From: JABFRZ01 sp031413955
GTDB taxonomy: Bacteria; Planctomycetota; UBA1135; GCA-002686595
DNA length: 8,684 nt
Assembly (NCBI GenBank): GCA_031413955.1
Contig: JANOGB010000366.1
Coordinates: 1-8,684, forward strand
Direction of reading: 5' to 3'
Both the position numbers and the translations under genes were made by a program. Below the pieces are notes generated by a model. It saw nothing but the letters and a program-made list of their open reading frames with translations. It made no database searches and was not told the origin of the DNA. This document shows, piece by piece, positions 1 to 6,319 of this stretch. Within the stretch, counting starts at the first letter, position 1. Every line of letters begins with the position of its first letter.

Positions 1-1
1 C

Positions 2-2263
2 GGCGGCTCCCTGGTCAAGTTGACCCAGCCCATCTCGCCACTCGACCGACGCATGAATCTGGGTCTGGCGGAGCCCACGACGAGTTCCACCTTGACAACC
101 AGCGTGGACGAAGCCGGCCGCTTCCGCTTCGAGGGCGTCGCCGCCGGAACGTATGTGCTCGAGGCCTCGTCGCCCGGCTTCCTGAGTGGACGTATCGAGC
201 CCCTACGCGTTCCGGAAGATGCGAGCGGAGACCTGGAGCTTCGCCTCGAACGCGGCCTCGTCGTCCACGGAAGAGTGCTCGACGAGAATGGAATCGCCGT
301 GCCGGATGCCCGCGTCGCGCGCATCGCCTCCACCATGGCGTTGACCGCGAAGAGCAAGCAGGAGATCGCGGAGCAGGACGGCCTGGGAGTCGATGCGGAG
401 GGCCGGTTTCAGCTCGGAGGGATGCGTGCGGAGGAGGGCGCCTTCCTGATCGCATCGGCTCCACAGCGCGTTGCGCGCGTCTTTGCGCTGGGAGTCACGT
501 CCGAAGAGATGATCTGCCTGTTGCCGAGCGCGCACGTGTTGAAGGCGCAGATCCTCGCTCACGAGGGGCAGCCCGTGGCCGAAGCCTTCGCGCGCATCGA
601 GCCCCTCCGCGTCGGGCCACCCTCGGAGAGCTGGGGCGGTCTGGTCTTCGATCGAGAGAGGCGGGCGGACGAACGCGGGCGCCTCGAACTCGATGGGCTC
701 GCAGAAGGTCTCTACCGCGTGGTCGTTTCCTCGGCGGCGGGCCACCTGGAGCGCGAGGTATCCGTTCCCTGTTCTCCTCTGGAGCTGGTGCTCGCGCCCG
801 CCGAGGCTCTGACCGTGCGGGTCGTCGATGGCCGTGGCCAGCCGGAGTCGAACCTGCGGGTCGAGCTCGCTCTGCCGATGCTCGGCGAGTCCGCAGCACC
901 CTCCGCCGAGCGGACCCTGCGCGCCAGGACGGATGGGGAGGGTCGAGCCCTGTTCCACGATCTCCTGCGTGGCTTCTGGAACGTGCGCGTGTTGCGCGGG
1001 GACGCGACCCTTGTCGAAGAGACGCTCGAGATCACCAGCCTGCCGGCATCGGTGGAGTACACCGCCATCGATCCAGGCTCGTTGATCGTCCAGGTCGTGA
1101 ATGGCTCCGGGCAGCCGCTCACGGGTGTTTGCGTGCGGCTCGCACGGGACGGGCGTGCCGGGAACCGTCGCGCCGCGTCCTCCGGCGAAGACAAGGTCAC
1201 CGACGCGTTCGGTCGAGCCGCCTGGATCGGCGTCGCCGCAGGAGACTATCTCGTTTCCCACGAGACGCGGGACCTGGGCCGCATGCTGGGATCCGGGAAT
1301 CGCGGCCGGTCGAAGGGCTCGAGAGTGCTCGTCAACGTGCTCCCGGGGACCACCCTGGGCGCGACCTTGACCCTGGCGGAGCCCACCCTGCGTGTCCAGG
1401 TCACCCGCAAGGGGCAGCCCGTTTCCCGAGCGCAGGTCAGCTATGCCACGACGGAGGACATGCCCGACCTCCTGACGGCCATGGCGATCGGGCTCCCCGT
1501 TGCCAATCCCACGGATGATGCCGGTTGGACCACTCTGGTCGTTTCCGAGCCCGGGGAGTACTTGGTCACCGTGCGCTCCTCACTCATGAGCCCGCTGACG
1601 AACCGCGTATGCCGGGTGGAGAAGGGCTCGGAGACGCTGGTCGTGGAGCTGGAAGCGGGGCTGGTCGCCGGAACGTGCTCGGTGCAGGGCGCGGCACCAG
1701 TCCACAGGGCCCAGGTGCACCTGATCCCCGCTTCGGAACGGGGAGACAGCGGCACGTTGCTCTTGAATGTGAGCTCGCCACTGCCGCTGCCCGACGACGC
1801 GCCTGGAAGGGGCATACGGGTCTACCTCGGTGAGACGACAACGTTCACGGATGCCCTCGGCGGCTTTCGCTTCGATGACGTTCCCGCCGGCGTCTACCAT
1901 GTCGAGATCGGGCACCCGTCTTTCGCAACCTGGTCATCGAACCCGTTCCCCGTCGCGCAGAATGCGCGCGTCGACATGGGCGAGCTCTCGCTGGAGCCGA
2001 CCTGTTCGCTCCACGGGAGAATCGAGTACGGCGCGCTGGCGGAAGCGGCCAAGGACCACCCGGTCATCGTCCGGCTCCTGACCCGGGAGCTCGACTCCGT
2101 CGCCATGTACACGGCCGAGGAGGATGGACGCTTCGAGTTCACGTCGCTGGCCCCCGGGCTCTACCAGCTCGCCGTCGAGGGCCACGATTTCTCGCACTCC
2201 GGAGAGGTCTTCGAGATCCTTCCGGAGAAGGCAAACTATCAGACCGTCAATGTCTCCAACTGA
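2..2263 (+). CDS. Secreted or surface protein of eight carboxypeptidase-regulatory-like repeats (5' truncated)
   Basis: The frame is open to the first base of the window, so the true start lies upstream; the TTG at 20 is only an internal codon. 753 codons are visible, ending at TGA 2261-2263. The protein is a string of about eight modules of roughly 90-110 residues, each with the signature T/V-D-x-x-G-R-F-x-F-x-x-V-x-A-G-x-Y-x-V. Signatures begin near visible residues 35, 130, 222, 310, 400, 504, 616 and 705; clear examples are GRFRFEGVAAGTYVLEAS and GGFRFDDVPAGVYHVEIG. This is the pattern of carboxypeptidase-regulatory-like (CarboxypepD_reg/Cna-B-like) beta-sandwich domains, which in large bacterial proteins usually act as extracellular or periplasmic structural or binding modules. 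No catalytic motif is visible. A secretion signal is expected in the missing N-terminus but cannot be seen. It lies 13 bases upstream of a small secreted-peptide gene and is probably co-transcribed with it. The fold is fairly certain; the specific role is unknown. Confidence 0.85.
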   Translation, partial: GGSLVKLTQPISPLDRRMNLGLAEPTTSSTLTTSVDEAGRFRFEGVAAGTYVLEASSPGFLSGRIEPLRVPEDASGDLELRLERGLVVHGRVLDENGIAVPDARVARIASTMALTAKSKQEIAEQDGLGVDAEGRFQLGGMRAEEGAFLIASAPQRVARVFALGVTSEEMICLLPSAHVLKAQILAHEGQPVAEAFARIEPLRVGPPSESWGGLVFDRERRADERGRLELDGLAEGLYRVVVSSAAGHLEREVSVPCSPLELVLAPAEALTVRVVDGRGQPESNLRVELALPMLGESAAPSAERTLRARTDGEGRALFHDLLRGFWNVRVLRGDATLVEETLEITSLPASVEYTAIDPGSLIVQVVNGSGQPLTGVCVRLARDGRAGNRRAASSGEDKVTDAFGRAAWIGVAAGDYLVSHETRDLGRMLGSGNRGRSKGSRVLVNVLPGTTLGATLTLAEPTLRVQVTRKGQPVSRAQVSYATTEDMPDLLTAMAIGLPVANPTDDAGWTTLVVSEPGEYLVTVRSSLMSPLTNRVCRVEKGSETLVVELEAGLVAGTCSVQGAAPVHRAQVHLIPASERGDSGTLLLNVSSPLPLPDDAPGRGIRVYLGETTTFTDALGGFRFDDVPAGVYHVEIGHPSFATWSSNPFPVAQNARVDMGELSLEPTCSLHGRIEYGALAEAAKDHPVIVRLLTRELDSVAMYTAEEDGRFEFTSLAPGLYQLAVEGHDFSHSGEVFEILPEKANYQTVNVSN

Positions 2264-2265
2264 AA

Positions 2266-2272
2266 AAGGAAA
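2266..2272 (+). promoter_or_regulatory. Strong Shine-Dalgarno for the Cys-rich peptide gene
   Basis: The purine run AAGGAAA sits in the 13-base gap after the upstream stop, with its GGA core 6 bases before ATG 2277. It fixes this ATG as the start, because the open frame extends back into the preceding gene to 2124. Most other starts in the window have weak or no Shine-Dalgarno, so this one stands out and suggests efficient translation of the peptide. Confidence 0.75.
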
Positions 2273-2276
2273 GCTA

Positions 2277-2492
2277 ATGAAGTCCAAATTCACCGCTTTG
2301 GCAGCCTGCTTGCTCCTCGGTGGGCTCGCCAGTCTGGCCTCGGCGCAAGTCTTCCCGCAACGCCGCTGCGGGGTTGTGGGAGGCGCTATTGTTTGCAACA
2401 CCGCTGCGCAGTGCCACTGCATCTCCGGCCTGTCGAACGTGAGTCCGACGGTCACCGCGTCCTGGTGCCGGGACCGCGGCCCGACCTGCTAG
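2277..2492 (+). CDS. Small secreted cysteine-rich peptide
   Basis: This gene encodes a 71-residue precursor, ATG 2277 to TAG 2490-2492. The N-terminus is a clear Sec signal peptide: K2 and K4, then a hydrophobic core (LLLGGLASL) and a signal peptidase I site after A23 (ASA|Q). An early LAAC (C11) resembles a lipobox but lies too close to the N-terminus to be one. The predicted mature part has 48 residues with six cysteines, at precursor positions 31, 40, 46, 48, 64 and 71, the last being the C-terminal residue. An even number in so short a chain suggests three disulfides, although the CHC pair could also bind a metal. I do not recognise the family. It follows the repeat protein by 13 bases and is followed by a strong hairpin, so it is probably the last gene of that operon. 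Possible roles include a ligand of the repeat protein, a bacteriocin-like peptide or an envelope component; the sequence does not decide between them. Confidence 0.75.
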   Translation: MKSKFTALAACLLLGGLASLASAQVFPQRRCGVVGGAIVCNTAAQCHCISGLSNVSPTVTASWCRDRGPTC

Positions 2493-2504
2493 AGTTTTTC
2501 GAGC

Positions 2505-2536
2505 GAGCTGGGTCCAACTCCAGTTGGACCCAGCTC
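2505..2536 (+). terminator. Perfect 15-bp inverted repeat, likely end of the repeat-protein/peptide operon
   Basis: Arms 2505-2519 (GAGCTGGGTCCAACT) and 2522-2536 (AGTTGGACCCAGCTC) are exact reverse complements separated by CC. A folded RNA would have about 14 pairs and a 4-base loop. It begins 12 bases after the peptide stop codon, where a terminator is expected. No T-run follows the stem; the only T-run (2495-2499) precedes it. It is therefore not a canonical intrinsic terminator. It could be a U-less terminator, an RNA-stabilising 3' end, or a protein-binding palindrome. Confidence 0.5.
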
Positions 2537-2553
2537 ACCTGCCTCCTCGTGAA

Positions 2554-2577
2554 GGCAGCCCATTTCGATCGGCTGCC
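2554..2577 (+). other. Second GC-rich hairpin in the intergenic region
   Basis: GGCAGCC (2554-2560) and GGCTGCC (2571-2577) are perfect complements around a 10-base loop. It lies 17 bases after the larger hairpin and 168 bases before the cytochrome-fusion gene. It may be part of a bipartite terminator or of the leader of the next gene. No T-run follows and I see no convincing promoter hexamers in 2493-2745. Confidence 0.35.
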
Positions 2578-2658
2578 GAATGAAGAGTGCAGTGCAGTTG
2601 CCAGCTGCGTACGTGCTGGGTCCGAGGTCGTCTCGGGCCCGGCGCTTTGTTGTTCGGG

Positions 2659-2667
2659 CCCCCCCCC
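2659..2667 (+). repeat. Run of nine cytosines upstream of the cytochrome-fusion gene
   Basis: The C9 homopolymer follows CGGG and lies 78 bases before the chosen start at 2746, in the presumed untranslated leader. Homopolymer tracts of this length are prone to replication slippage and to sequencing error. If the gene actually starts further upstream, the tract would be coding and length changes would shift the frame. Confidence 0.5.
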
Positions 2668-2745
2668 GCACGGATCGTCCATGACCCTCTCGTCGCGACC
2701 GGCCTCACGAGGCAACCTTGCAGCCTGCGCAGCCCTGACGACCCA

Positions 2746-5361
2746 ATGAAGGTCTACTCGGCGATCTCGCTCCTGCTCACCACGCCGTGGCTGGCGTTCG
2801 CCGCGGCATGCCAGCCGGAGCGAACGGCACGGGCCGACTACCTGATCGACTTGCGTGCGGCGGAGAGCGGCCTAGCGTTGGTCACCTTGCGCGTGACCGG
2901 GGCGCCGGCCTCGATCCACTTCGCGAGCAAGCTGAGCGACGAGCTGCTCGATCTCTCCGACTTCAGCATCACGGACGAAGACGAGCGCGCGGTGTCGTTC
3001 CGCTTCACGCCGGCGGCGGCGAGAGGCGGCGTCTCGAGCTACATCGCGAGCCCCGGGCGCGGGGCCGATGAGTTGACGGTGCGGTACAAGGTTCGGGCCG
3101 CTCGCTACTGGCCGAAGAGCGGCGCGCAGGAGCTGCGCCAGAACGGCGTGATTTGCGCGGATGGTGTGGCGCTCTCCTTGCCCGGCGCCCTGCTCTTCCC
3201 GTCTTGCGAGGTCGCGGAGACTCGCCTCGCTTTCGAGCTGCCCCAAGGATGGAAAGCCGCCGAGATCCCTCCGGCCACCATCTCCATGGCTGGATCCGAC
3301 CTTTGGCGCACCGCGCTCGTTGCGGGGGAGTGCCGCACGCTGCGCGCGCCGATCGCGCCGCGGATCGAACTCTCGGTGTTCGGAGCGGCGCCCGAGGGCG
3401 GGGAGGCCATCGTCGCCAAGATCGTCCACGAACTCGCTCGCGTCCTCGGCGAGCCGGCGGTTCCCTTGCACGTGATCCTGGCTCCGTGGGCCCGAGGCAA
3501 CCTGCCCGTGGAGCTGCCTGGGGAACTCCAGCCCGCGATCGTGGACCTGCGCAGCACCGATCCGGAGAGCTTGCGCAGCCTGGTGCGAGCTCTGGTTTCG
3601 CGCTGGTTCGGGCGGACGCCTGCCGAGATCGAGGGTGAGTCCTCGCCCGAGAGCTGGTTCCCGCTCGGGCTGGTCGAGTATCTCGCTCTGACCTTGCCCG
3701 TGGAGCTCGCTCTCGTCCAGCGCGACTTCACTGCCAGCATCGAATGGGCCTGGATGCGCAACAATCGCAAGGTCAGCATGGTCACCCGGGCGGAGGACGC
3801 GATCGAGCACAAGCTGGTGCGCAGGGAGATGGCCACGGCCCTGGTGCACGAACTCGCGCGCATCCTGCCGGAGAAGGATTTCGAGCGCGCCTTGCTCGAC
3901 TTTGATGGGACCCGCTACCCAGCCTTCGAATCCGCCGAGGCGGCCAAGAGCTTTGCTTCCTTCCTGGAGACGAATCTCCGGGATGGCGCCAACCTCTCCT
4001 TCGAGGGTGACTGGCAGATCGATCTCGAGCACCGCCCCCACAGCCGGCCGTCCTCCGCGCGCGTGGAGAAACTGCTGAAGATCGCCTTCACCTCGGACAC
4101 CGAAGGCTTCATCGAGGGGTGCGGCTGCAAACTGGCGCAATCCGGGGGCATCGCCCATCGCGCGGAGGCGTTGCGGGCCCTGCGTGCAAAGGAATCCCAG
4201 CTGCTGGTTCTCGATCTCGGCAATTTCAGTCCCATCAAGGCGGGGCGTGCGCGACTCGACGCGCTCATGACCGAGGAGTACCGCTTCTACCTTTCCTCGA
4301 TGGGCGACATGAACTACGACGCCGCCTGTGTGGGGCCTGGCGAGCTCTATTCGGGCTCCACGGCCTTGCGCGAGGCGAGCGAGGGGCGGACACCCTTCCT
4401 TGGCCTGGGTATCGAGGTCGAGAACGAGGCTCCGTTCGCCGCCCACGTCGTCTTGAACAAGAACGGCCTGCGCATCGGGGTCATCGGCTACTCCGAGCTC
4501 CTGGAGCCCGGGCTCCTCTACCAGGCCAAGGAGCGGAACATGGCCGGGGTGAGCTTCCCGATCTTGCCGGAAGTGCTGGCCACCCGTGTCCGCGAGCTGC
4601 GCCCTGATGTGGACGTCTTGATCGTCGCCGGGAGGATGCAGCCGCGGACGCTGCGCGTGTTGTGCGCGAGCGAGCTGGGTGTCGACCTGGTCCTGCTCGG
4701 CGGCTACGACGGATACCGGTTCCTGCCAGGTGGACCGGTCGGGTTCCTGAACGACACCGCGGTGGCCTGCCATCAGATCCAAGGCTACGGATACAGCTTG
4801 TTGACCCTGTACCTCTCCAAGCAGGGGGCGCTGGAAGTCCAGCTCGACACGCAGTTCCTGAAGCGAGACGATCCCATCCACCCCGACATGCAGCGGCGCA
4901 TCGACCGCCTCTATCGCGAGATCGGGAACCGGCGTGACTTGCTGGCCGACATGGAGCCCCTGTTCGCCTGGGACACCTGGCAACGCGATGCGTACGTCGG
5001 CGCCGACGCATGCCGGGAATGCCACGCCGATCAGCACGCCCAGTGGTCGCAGACCCCTCACGCTCGGGCGATGGAAACGCTGGTCGCGGCAGGCCGCCAG
5101 AACTCTCCGAAGTGCGTGCAGTGCCACGTCGTCGGCTTCGAGAAGGAGAGCGGATACCGCATGTCCGGCTCGACCCCGCACCTCGCCGATGTGCAGTGCG
5201 AGATCTGCCACGGAGCCGGGGCCGAGCACGTGCGGACTCGAGCTGCGGCCGACATCCGCCGGTCGCCGCCGGCACGCTTGTGCTTCGAGTGCCACGACCA
5301 GGAGCACGCCGAGAGCTTCGCCGAGCGCCTGGATTCGGCGCTCGAGTCCGTCAGGCACTAA
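2746..5361 (+). CDS. Exported gluzincin-like/UshA-like/tetraheme c554-type cytochrome fusion protein
   Basis: This gene encodes 871 residues. ATG 2746 is chosen because it directly begins a signal sequence (MKVYSAISLLLTTPWLAFAA); the frame stays open 53 codons further up, but that part does not look like protein. C22 after AAA could be a weak lipoprotein site. Residues about 28-435 resemble the M1/M61 gluzincin fold, but the zinc motifs are lost: the stretch aligning to HExxH is R281-A-L-V-S285, just before WFG (287-289), and the WxxEGF-type Glu is L307 in WFPLGLVEY. Residues about 443-735 resemble UshA/metallophosphatase proteins: TSDTEGFIEGCGC (449-461), DLGN (490-493) and GPGE (530-533). 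Residues about 750-871 form a c554-type module with four CxxCH haem sites at C756, C790, C818 and C846, plus H772, H812, H828 and H854 as possible axial ligands. The product is probably periplasmic or extracytoplasmic and takes part in electron transfer; the partner is unknown. No strong Shine-Dalgarno is visible, and the stop TAA abuts a MITE-like element. Confidence 0.85.
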   Translation: MKVYSAISLLLTTPWLAFAAACQPERTARADYLIDLRAAESGLALVTLRVTGAPASIHFASKLSDELLDLSDFSITDEDERAVSFRFTPAAARGGVSSYIASPGRGADELTVRYKVRAARYWPKSGAQELRQNGVICADGVALSLPGALLFPSCEVAETRLAFELPQGWKAAEIPPATISMAGSDLWRTALVAGECRTLRAPIAPRIELSVFGAAPEGGEAIVAKIVHELARVLGEPAVPLHVILAPWARGNLPVELPGELQPAIVDLRSTDPESLRSLVRALVSRWFGRTPAEIEGESSPESWFPLGLVEYLALTLPVELALVQRDFTASIEWAWMRNNRKVSMVTRAEDAIEHKLVRREMATALVHELARILPEKDFERALLDFDGTRYPAFESAEAAKSFASFLETNLRDGANLSFEGDWQIDLEHRPHSRPSSARVEKLLKIAFTSDTEGFIEGCGCKLAQSGGIAHRAEALRALRAKESQLLVLDLGNFSPIKAGRARLDALMTEEYRFYLSSMGDMNYDAACVGPGELYSGSTALREASEGRTPFLGLGIEVENEAPFAAHVVLNKNGLRIGVIGYSELLEPGLLYQAKERNMAGVSFPILPEVLATRVRELRPDVDVLIVAGRMQPRTLRVLCASELGVDLVLLGGYDGYRFLPGGPVGFLNDTAVACHQIQGYGYSLLTLYLSKQGALEVQLDTQFLKRDDPIHPDMQRRIDRLYREIGNRRDLLADMEPLFAWDTWQRDAYVGADACRECHADQHAQWSQTPHARAMETLVAAGRQNSPKCVQCHVVGFEKESGYRMSGSTPHLADVQCEICHGAGAEHVRTRAAADIRRSPPARLCFECHDQEHAESFAERLDSALESVRH

Positions 5362-5517
5362 GGGCTCGCGCAAGAATTAGTTGGACGTTTCGGCGAGCCA
5401 TCGCCGTCGATGGCAAGGCGCGCCGACGCAGGCAACCTGGCTGGTTTCCGAGGAGGCGCAACGCCGCCAGCGACGGCGAGGGCCGGCGAAACGTCCAACT
5501 TATTCTTGCGCGGGCCC
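5362..5517. mobile_element. MITE-like palindromic element with TAA flanks
   Basis: The element is 156 bp. The left terminal repeat (5362-5392, starting GGGCTCGCGCAAGAATTAG) and the inverted right one (5487-5517, whose reverse complement starts GGGCCCGCGCAAGAATAAG) match at 29 of 31 positions. A second inner pair (5401-5414 with 5466-5479) matches at 13 of 14, so most of the element could fold on itself. TAA lies immediately outside each end (5359-5361 and 5518-5520) and fits a 3-bp target-site duplication; the left copy is also the stop codon of the cytochrome gene. There is no transposase or other credible ORF inside. These traits match non-autonomous elements; a 3-bp TNA-type duplication is known for some IS5-group elements, but that assignment is inference. 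The alternative is a long bidirectional terminator or a REP-like palindrome. Confidence 0.6.
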
Positions 5518-5519
5518 TA

Positions 5520-5700
5520 AGCCCAGCTGATTCACGGAGCCTCGGCTGCAACGTCGCGACTGGCCGCATCTGCAGCCCTTCGCTCCCTGCGAGTCCTCAC
5601 CAACCCGGTGAAGGGTTGGTTCCGGTCCTCTCGGTCGCGAATCGCTGCAGCTGCGGCCATTCGCGACGTTTCGCTCGAGGCCCCGTGAATGAGCTGGGCT
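5520..5700. repeat. Second long imperfect palindrome with a perfect core hairpin
   Basis: Left arm 5520-5606 and right arm 5613-5700 are reverse complements at roughly four positions in five across the outer 60 bases. The outer AGCCCAGCT/AGCTGGGCT, the inner ACGTCGCGA/TCGCGACGT and CTGCAG blocks are conserved. The centre is an exact 8-bp stem, ACCAACCC (5599-5606) with GGGTTGGT (5613-5620), around the loop GGTGAA. It starts directly at the right TAA flank of the preceding element. Removing that element together with one TAA copy would place this palindrome immediately after the cytochrome stop codon, so it may be the native terminator-like structure or an older element. No coding potential is seen. 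Confidence 0.6.
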
Positions 5701-5720
5701 GAGCGCACCCTCTCTGGCAG

Positions 5721-5844
5721 CCCGAGCGCGGGCTTCGTTGGCGACTCGGGCTCGACGACCTTCTCGGTTCCATGTCTCCGAGCCCGCCGGGCTCAAGCGC
5801 GGTCCCTTTCCCAGTCGAGAGACCCTCTTCCGGAGACCGCGCTT
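5721..5844 (+). other. Hairpin-rich leader before the pilin operon
   Basis: Several shorter inverted repeats lie between the palindromes and the first pilin gene. CCCGAG (5721-5726) pairs with CTCGGG (5745-5750). Alternatively CGGGCTCG (5747-5754) pairs with CGAGCCCG (5779-5786); these two share bases 5747-5750, so they are mutually exclusive. AAGCGCGGTC (5795-5804) pairs exactly with GACCGCGCTT (5835-5844), ending 10 bases before the pilin ATG. It may be the 5' untranslated region of the operon. I see no convincing promoter hexamers or riboswitch consensus, and high GC makes short hairpins frequent by chance. Confidence 0.3.
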
Positions 5845-5854
5845 CCTCGCACCC

Positions 5855-6319
5855 ATGCAGGTACTGTCCAGACACGAACCGGTACGTGCCGGGTTCTCGC
5901 TGGTCGACGTGTGCGTTTCGATTGCCATCCTGGCCATCGGACTCGGGACGCTGGTGGGAAGCGTTTTTTGGGCCACACGTCTCGAACTGGTGAACGAGGA
6001 AACCGCCAGCGCCAGCCAGCGCGTGCGCGCCCTGCTCGAGGGCATGAATGCGATGCCCATCGGGGAGGTGTACGCGGCGTACAACGCGGATCCCGACGAC
6101 GATCCGGACAAGGCGCGTGACTACCTGGCCGAGCTCGCGGTCGAGGACCCGCTCCTGGTCGTGGGCAAGAAGGGCGCGCCCGTCGTCAGCGTGAGCTTCC
6201 CGGCGGACCCCGAGAACGAGCTGCTCGAGAACCGCTTGACTGTCTCGTTGCGGCTCGAATGGGAGGGGGCCTCGGGACCTCGGGCGGTCGAGATGAGCAC
6301 GCTGCTCAGGAATCGATGA
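5855..6319 (+). CDS. Type IV prepilin-like protein, PilV/GspI type
   Basis: This gene encodes a 154-residue minor pilin or pseudopilin. The short leader MQVLSRHEPVRAG ends at G13, the expected prepilin peptidase cleavage site, followed by FSLVDVCVSIAILAIG and a hydrophobic helix to about residue 35. The usual Glu at mature position 5 is Asp here (D18), a conservative change. After the helix come an alpha-helical stretch (LVNEETASASQRVRALLEGM), a loop typical of PilV-like proteins (AAYNADPDDDPDKAR) and a beta-rich end. ATG 5855 was preferred over an upstream TTG (5738), which would give an unusually long 52-residue leader. There is no clear Shine-Dalgarno; the nearest purine block, GGAG (5832-5835), is too far and lies in a hairpin. 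Its stop overlaps the next gene by four bases. It probably acts in the inner membrane and pilus tip, with the genes downstream. Confidence 0.8.
   Translation: MQVLSRHEPVRAGFSLVDVCVSIAILAIGLGTLVGSVFWATRLELVNEETASASQRVRALLEGMNAMPIGEVYAAYNADPDDDPDKARDYLAELAVEDPLLVVGKKGAPVVSVSFPADPENELLENRLTVSLRLEWEGASGPRAVEMSTLLRNR
6308..6311 (+). promoter_or_regulatory. AGGA ribosome binding site inside the upstream pilin gene
   Basis: AGGA lies 4 bases before ATG 6316 and 7 bases before ATG 6319. The spacing fits the second ATG slightly better, so translation may begin at either of the two adjacent methionines. Both starts overlap the upstream TGA (6317-6319), which supports translational coupling. Confidence 0.45.

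Noticed and set aside
20..22. TTG as the start of the first gene
   Set aside because: The frame is open upstream to the window edge and no Shine-Dalgarno precedes it; the gene is simply cut by the window.
2587..2745. 53-codon upstream extension of the cytochrome-fusion gene
   Set aside because: It would bury the signal peptide inside the protein, and its Cys/Arg/Pro-rich sequence and C9 tract do not look coding.
2393..2749. Overlapping + strand frame with scattered cysteines, possibly a second Cys-rich peptide
   Set aside because: It begins inside the peptide gene in another frame, has no signal peptide or Shine-Dalgarno, and runs through two hairpins.
2872..5373. Very long minus-strand open frame opposite the cytochrome-fusion gene
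   Set aside because: It is a high-GC antisense shadow: its composition is Arg/Gly/His-rich, it has no recognisable domain, and the + strand holds clear haem motifs and a signal peptide.
5362..5700. CRISPR array or tRNA in the repeat-rich intergenic region
   Set aside because: There are no regularly spaced direct repeats and no cloverleaf; the structure is two single palindromes.
5738..5854. 39-codon upstream extension of the PilV-like gene from TTG 5738
   Set aside because: Prepilin leaders are short; ATG 5855 gives a normal 13-residue leader, and the extension overlaps hairpins.
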